Positions 36,137-39,428 of a stretch of 39,428 nt of DNA are shown here, in pieces (positions within the stretch are counted from its first letter, which is position 1; each line of letters begins with the position of its first letter). Source of the DNA: Levilactobacillus koreensis JCM 16448 (lineage in GTDB: Bacteria > Bacillota > Bacilli > Lactobacillales > Lactobacillaceae); NCBI RefSeq assembly GCF_001435525.1, contig NZ_AZDP01000123.1, forward strand, positions 131,880 to 171,307, read 5' to 3'. The translations under genes were made by a program, and so were the position numbers. The notes beneath the pieces were generated by a model, which was not told the DNA's origin, ran no database searches, and worked only from the letters and a program-made list of their open reading frames with translations.

Positions 36137-36997
36137 TTACCGCATCTCCTTTCCCGTTAATGCTAAGAAGGCATCATCCATGGTGCCCGGCCGAAATTCA
36201 AAGTTACTGATCAGTGATCGGTTTGCTGTCAAAATGTCGAGTGCGGCCTGCATCGTTGGTAGGCTAAAGATAAGTTGGTCAGCCGTCCGCCGCAGTGGTT
36301 TCTGCGTCACTCGCGTCGCCAATTGTGCAACATCCGGTGAGATCAGCGTCAATTTGTCCGCTGCATAGCGATTTTTAATTTCGGTCGCCGTTCCCTGCGC
36401 CAAGACCCGGCCATGGTCGATGATGATGACCTTGTCTGCCGCGTCGGCCTCATCCAAGTAGTGCGTGGTGAGAATGACGGTCAGGTTCCGGTTGCGTTGT
36501 AAGCGCTGAATCAGCGTCCAGATAGCCAGCCGCGTCTGAATATCCAGGCCGGTCGTGGGTTCATCCAAGAATAAAACATCTGGCTCATTGATCAGGGCCC
36601 GGGCGATGTCGACTCGCCGGCGTTGCCCACCGGATAAGGTGCCGTAACGTTGGGACATAAACGTGGTGAGTCCCAGTTGCTGGCTTAAAATGGCTACCCG
36701 GTCAGCGGGGACGTGGCGGTACTGGCCCGCGCGAATTTGTAGATTTTCTCGGACCGTTAAGATGTCGTCCAAGACGCTGCCCTGAAAGACGACGCCCAGC
36801 TTAGGGTCATGGTCGTAGGTCACCTGACCGGCCGTCGGTTGCAGCAGGCCAATCAACATATTCATGGTCGTCGACTTGCCCGCGCCGTTTGGTCCCAGTA
36901 GTGCGGTAAAACTCCCCTTTTCAATCTGCAGGTCCACCGCGTTAACGGCGACATGGTCCCCAAAAGTCTTGGTTAAGTGCTGCGCTTCTAATAGCAT
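36137..36997 (-). CDS. ABC transporter ATP-binding protein
   Basis: A 286-residue ATPase: Walker A GPNGAGKST at about residues 35-43, the signature LSGGQRRRVDIARAL, Walker B VLFLDEPTTGLD and the H-loop THYLDEADAAD. The C-terminal extension of about 60 residues is typical of drug or antibiotic exporters (DrrA-like). The start is ATG 36997, because AGGAG lies 9 bases before it; ATG 37006 would touch the ribosome site. It is first in the operon with the permease, LytTR and DUF3021 genes. Confidence 0.93.
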   Translation of the reverse strand: MLLEAQHLTKTFGDHVAVNAVDLQIEKGSFTALLGPNGAGKSTTMNMLIGLLQPTAGQVTYDHDPKLGVVFQGSVLDDILTVRENLQIRAGQYRHVPADRVAILSQQLGLTTFMSQRYGTLSGGQRRRVDIARALINEPDVLFLDEPTTGLDIQTRLAIWTLIQRLQRNRNLTVILTTHYLDEADAADKVIIIDHGRVLAQGTATEIKNRYAADKLTLISPDVAQLATRVTQKPLRRTADQLIFSLPTMQAALDILTANRSLISNFEFRPGTMDDAFLALTGKEMR

Positions 36998-37060
36998 CTG
37001 CCTCATCTCCTATGCTAGGAGAATACACCCCGAGTGCCCATGCCGTCTCGATAATTGGAT

Positions 37061-37088
37061 TAAGTGGCGATTTTTGCTAGGTAAGTGG
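37061..37088. promoter_or_regulatory. Direct repeats upstream of the ABC-LytTR operon (LytTR site candidate)
   Basis: TAAGTGG occurs at 37061-37067 and 37082-37088 on the + strand, 21 bp centre to centre, two helical turns, the usual layout of LytTR binding sites. It lies 64-91 bases upstream of the operon start. The rest of 37007-37141 is otherwise featureless. Confidence 0.45.
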
Positions 37089-37141
37089 TAAACTGGGGCG
37101 GGTGAAAGAGTGGGGTTAGAAGAAGCTATAGTCAACCTATT

Positions 37142-37182
37142 TATTAAAAACTAAGCAAAAAGTCTGCGATTTTAATCGCGGG
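37142..37182. repeat. Dispersed 41-base hairpin repeat, copy 1
   Basis: It contains the hairpin GCGATT-TT-AATCGC and is 36/41 identical to 39051-39091; all five differences are transitions. Upstream of the toxin-antitoxin pair here and upstream of tnpB there. It could be a transposon-end remnant or a shared regulatory hairpin. Confidence 0.55.
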
Positions 37183-37281
37183 TTAAAAAATTCGCCGTTG
37201 AAAAATTTTGCGACATAATTCTGATGAATGAACCACACCATTAATAAATAGCCCGTTTCGAAAAATTTACATGTCCTTTCC

Positions 37282-37332
37282 TTGTCTCTGATGTTAAATC
37301 AAGTTATACTAGTTAAAACTTAATATATTAAG
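37282..37332 (+). promoter_or_regulatory. Promoter and palindromic operator of the toxin-antitoxin pair
   Basis: TTGTCT (37282-37287), a 17-base spacer and TATACT (37305-37310). A 14-bp perfect palindrome CTTAATATATTAAG (37319-37332) overlaps the ribosome site AAGGAG and could be the autoregulatory site bound by the antitoxin. The word TAATATATTAAG recurs at 38820-38831. Confidence 0.6.
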
Positions 37333-37343
37333 GAGTGATGGCT

Positions 37344-37562
37344 ATGGAAACAACGATTCGTAAAATTGGCAACTCAGTAGGCGCAATTATTCCTAGTGAA
37401 CTTAATGCCGAAGCCGGCGATAAGTACAAAATTGTTAGAATTGGTGACACATTCGTCATGACCCCTTTACGTGATAATCTCTTTAGCAATGAAAATGGCT
37501 GGGTTGGTTTTCGCGATAGCATCTCTAAGGAAGACCGGGAATGGGACGAGGCAGATGACTAA
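37344..37562 (+). CDS. AbrB/MazE-type antitoxin
   Basis: A 72-residue protein opening METTIRKIGNSVGAIIPSELN, the classic MazE/AbrB swapped-hairpin DNA-binding motif, followed by a GDKYKIVRIGDTFVMTPL strand pair and an acidic tail (SKEDREWDEADD) that would neutralise the toxin. The start is ATG 37344, because AAGGAG ends 8 bases before it; ATG 37338 is too close. Its stop overlaps the toxin start (TAATG). Autoregulation through the palindrome at 37319-37332 is likely. Confidence 0.9.
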   Translation: METTIRKIGNSVGAIIPSELNAEAGDKYKIVRIGDTFVMTPLRDNLFSNENGWVGFRDSISKEDREWDEADD

Positions 37563-37888
37563 TGTACATTCCTGAACAAGGAAACCTAGTTTACATCAAT
37601 TTTGATCCGTCAATTGGTCATGAAATAAAAAAGAGACGTCCTGGACTAATTGTCAGCAAAACAATATTCAATAAACTGACTGGTTTTTGCCTAATCTGTC
37701 CGATCACTAGTACCAAACGTGCTTTTGGAACTTATATTACAATCGAACAACCCCATAGAATTAAGGGCGAAGTTGTTACGCATCAGCTGAGGTCAATAGA
37801 TTTTGAAAAAAGGCAGCTAGAGTTTATTGAGACATGTGATCCTGTAACCTGGGCGCATGTCATTTCGACGATTGATCAATTCATTTAA
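37562..37888 (+). CDS. MazF/PemK-type endoribonuclease toxin
   Basis: A 108-residue toxin: MYIPEQGNLVYINFDPSIGHEIKKRRPGLIVSK is the characteristic PemK/MazF opening with GHEIxKRRP, and LICPITSTKRAFGTYITIE with VVTHQLRSIDFEKRQLEFIE completes the fold. Such toxins cleave mRNA at short motifs. It overlaps the antitoxin stop by one base, indicating coupled translation. It is intact, unlike the orphan antitoxin at 29692. Confidence 0.92.
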   Translation: MYIPEQGNLVYINFDPSIGHEIKKRRPGLIVSKTIFNKLTGFCLICPITSTKRAFGTYITIEQPHRIKGEVVTHQLRSIDFEKRQLEFIETCDPVTWAHVISTIDQFI

Positions 37889-37900
37889 GTTCAATACACA

Positions 37901-37949
37901 AGAGGTAGAAAATCCGAGTTAAATTTCGGATTTTCTGCCTCTTTATTTT
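37901..37949 (+). terminator. Intrinsic terminator of the toxin-antitoxin operon
   Basis: AGAGG-T-AGAAAATCCGA pairs with TCGGATTTTCT-G-CCTCT, one mismatch, then TTTATTTT. It lies 12 bases after the toxin stop. Confidence 0.9.
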
Positions 37950-38043
37950 CAAAAATAAAAAAGCACCGCCACCTCTCGGATGACCGATGCTTTACTTCCC
38001 TTACTTCAATGACCATTCTTGACGCGTAAAACTAATTCCCCAA

Positions 38044-38742
38044 TTAGTCAGCGTTCTTGAATTGACCACCGGTTAAGGCACTCTTCAATACCCAACCTTG
38101 ACCCTTAACGTAGCTAAACGTTCGCGTCTTCTTGGCTGAATTCTTCAATTTCAATTGCTTCGTTACTTTGTACGTGGTGCCAGCTTTCAAATGACCCTTA
38201 GCCGTCAAGGAAGCAGTTGGCCGGTCAGCAGCGATGAAAGCCTTGTGAACAACGGGCTTGGCGTCCTTGGTATGGAACGTTTTAGCCGTCTTGAAGAAGC
38301 TAGACGAAACGATCGTGTAGGTCACAGCTTTAGCCTTGATTCCGTCAGCGGCCTTAAACTTGCCGGCCGTTAACTTGCTGGCAACGACCCAGCCTTGACC
38401 CTTAACATAACTGTACTTTTGGTTTTTCTTCGCGTTAAGCTTCAAAGTCGCTTGCTTGGTGATTTTGTAAATGGTGCCGGCCTTCAGGCTCCCCTTAGCC
38501 GTCAACGTCATGGTTGGCCGGTCAGCGGCAATGCCTGCCTTGTAAACAACGGGCTTAGCATCCTTGGTGTGCACCGTCTTGGCCTGCTTGAAAAAGCTAG
38601 ACCCAACGATCGTGTAAGTCTTACCTTGCTTAGCCTTCGCCGTCGTTGCAACGGCCGTCGTAGTCTTAGCAGAAGCCGGTACGGCCAATGCCATTGGTGC
38701 GACTAACCCCAAAACAGTCATTAATACTAAAGATTTTTTCAT
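38044..38742 (-). CDS. Secreted two-repeat protein of unknown function
   Basis: A 232-residue protein with a signal peptide (MKKSLVLMTVLGLVAPMALAVPASA, cleavage near residue 25). After a Thr/Ala linker come two repeats of about 92 residues with a period of 99 (residues 42-134 and 141-232), each with YTIVxSSFFK, HTKDAKPVVxK, IAADRP, LTAKGxLKAGTxYKxTKQ and SYVKGQGWV. The repeats are Lys-rich and probably bind the cell wall or polymers, but I do not recognise a named family. The start is ATG 38742 with GGGAG upstream; its promoter is at 38777-38805. The repeats are also visible as DNA. Confidence 0.85.
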   Translation of the reverse strand: MKKSLVLMTVLGLVAPMALAVPASAKTTTAVATTAKAKQGKTYTIVGSSFFKQAKTVHTKDAKPVVYKAGIAADRPTMTLTAKGSLKAGTIYKITKQATLKLNAKKNQKYSYVKGQGWVVASKLTAGKFKAADGIKAKAVTYTIVSSSFFKTAKTFHTKDAKPVVHKAFIAADRPTASLTAKGHLKAGTTYKVTKQLKLKNSAKKTRTFSYVKGQGWVLKSALTGGQFKNAD

Positions 38743-38776
38743 AATAATCCCACTCCCTCTTCCAAAGATTACGACC

Positions 38777-38805
38777 AGTATAGGCAGGTTACAGAAATGT
38801 GTCAA
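38777..38805 (-). promoter_or_regulatory. Promoter of the secreted two-repeat protein
   Basis: On the - strand TTGACA (38800-38805), a 17-base spacer and TATACT (38777-38782), a near-consensus housekeeping promoter. It leaves a leader of about 30 bases. Confidence 0.8.
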
Positions 38806-39149
38806 TGGCATTTCGATTGTAATATATTAAGATGTTCTAAAGGCACAATCTTTTAGGGGAGTGACTGCTTGCTCGCCAAGACGTTTGCCCATCAAACGTT
38901 ACAGAACCGTTAAGTTTGGTGCCTTGTGAACGCAAATTCTAAACAATTTGATTTACTTGGATTATCCACTCGACCATACAAAAACAAGTTCTTGTTCCCC
39001 AGCGGGCGGGACTAGCAGCAGAACCGCGGTGGCATTTTATTAGTTGCTTTTATTAAAAGTTAAGCAGAAAACCTGCGATTTTAATCGCGGGATGAATGCC
39101 AGAACTTAAAATCCTTTTGAAACATACGTTCCCCTGGAGAGCTAAATTA
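38806..39149. other. Gap between the secreted protein and tnpB, with hairpins
   Basis: No gene. It has a palindrome ACGTTTG-CCCAT-CAAACGT (38881-38899). From 39031 to about 39100 GGCATT and AATGCC enclose two hairpins, the second being dispersed-repeat copy 2. AAACATACGTTC at 39120-39131 is one base off the DinR-type boxes of parE and xerS. Confidence 0.5.
39051..39091. repeat. Dispersed 41-base hairpin repeat, copy 2
   Basis: 36/41 identical to 37142-37182. It contains CCTGCGATT-TT-AATCGCGGG, a hairpin with one bulged pair. It lies about 95 bases before the tnpB start and could be part of the transposon left end. Confidence 0.5.
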
Positions 39150-39158
39150 TGGTATACT
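39150..39158 (+). promoter_or_regulatory. Extended -10 promoter of tnpB
   Basis: TGG followed by TATACT (39153-39158) is an extended -10, 27 bases before the start codon. No -35 match is seen. Confidence 0.5.
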
Positions 39159-39185
39159 TAATCCAATCTACAGGGGAGGTATCCA

Positions 39186-39428
39186 TTGGCTAAATTAGGG
39201 CGAACAATCAAGATGAGACTCTATCCGGACACTGATCAATCAGAACAATTTCTAGCGATGAGCCAGGAATATCAACGATTAGCTAACATTGTCAGTCAAT
39301 GGATCTTTGACAATGCTTTTCAGTTAAGCTGTTTAAAAATCAATCACCATCTGTACAAACAATTCAGGCAGAAATCACCGCTCAATAGCCAGATGATTCA
39401 GTCGGTTTTTCGGACGGTTGTGGCTCGC
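39186..39428 (+). CDS. TnpB (IS200/IS605-family OrfB, RNA-guided nuclease), 3' truncated
   Basis: The window ends 81 codons into this gene. The N-terminus reads LAKLGRTIKMRLYPDTDQ and continues with EQFLAMSQEYQRLANIVSQWIFDN and INHHLYKQFR, matching the TnpB opening (TIKxRLYPxxxQ and a helical region ending in N). TnpB proteins are RuvC nucleases guided by an RNA encoded at the element's right end, which lies outside. The start is TTG 39186 with GGGGAGGT at 39173-39180. No tnpA is present upstream. Confidence 0.85.
   Translation, partial: MAKLGRTIKMRLYPDTDQSEQFLAMSQEYQRLANIVSQWIFDNAFQLSCLKINHHLYKQFRQKSPLNSQMIQSVFRTVVAR

Noticed and set aside
38990-39035. T-box-like words (ACCGCGG, GTCCC) near the tnpB upstream region
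   Set aside because: The conserved AGGGUGG core and the specifier stem are missing, the orientation does not lead into an amino-acid gene, and the match is short.
1-39428. tRNA, rRNA genes and CRISPR arrays
   Set aside because: None was seen on either strand by eye; a covariance search could still find a small RNA.

Overview
The window reads as the replication-terminus side of a Lactobacillaceae chromosome. It is probably Levilactobacillus-like: mid-GC coding regions, AGGAGG ribosome sites, and Firmicutes gene clusters in their usual order (ypmR-ypmS-yozE, rbgA-rnhB-dprA-topA, xerC-hslV-hslU, parE-parC). The genus is inferred from gene content and style and has not been tested by alignment.

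Positions 1-21200 are conserved housekeeping sequence, nearly all on the + strand: a truncated SGNH hydrolase, ypmS, yozE, rbgA, rnhB, dprA, topA, xerC, hslV, hslU, an aldose-1-epimerase-like gene, plsY (the only - strand gene), parE, parC, a LysR regulator, ppaC, a secreted matrixin-like zinc protease, msrB, msrA and a Nudix hydrolase. Three structured intergenic elements of about 100-140 bases lie around topA/xerC, hslU/galM and galM/plsY.

Positions 21200-22200 are gene-free and AT-rich and contain a strong match to the Firmicutes XerCD dif site (21278-21305). xerS, the single-subunit recombinase best known from streptococci, starts about 0.9 kb further on. Left of dif nearly every gene is on +; right of it most are on -, as expected where two replichores meet. 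The dif site beside xerS, with xerC 14 kb away, is the most interesting feature of the window.

Positions 23300-34400 are accessory. Two TetR/YhgE-Pip membrane protein modules, a TetR/DHA2 efflux module whose transporter is frameshifted, and an ArsR-associated DHA2 pump each have a visible inverted-repeat operator candidate. Between them lie a DUF915 lipoprotein hydrolase and an orphan AbrB-type antitoxin gene.

Positions 34065-37000 hold a compact - strand operon: ABC ATPase, ABC-2 permease, LytTR regulator, DUF3021 membrane protein and probably arsR. The LytTR/DUF3021 pair resembles the LytTR regulatory systems of streptococci (BrsRM type). Two 7-bp direct repeats spaced 21 bp apart upstream of the operon suit a LytTR site. 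The window ends with a MazEF-type toxin-antitoxin pair, a secreted protein made of two long repeats, and the 5' end of a TnpB gene.

Possible LexA/DinR boxes sit in front of parE and xerS, with a one-mismatch relative before tnpB, suggesting that chromosome decatenation and resolution genes respond to DNA damage. All operator, terminator and promoter calls are pattern-based and were read by eye.
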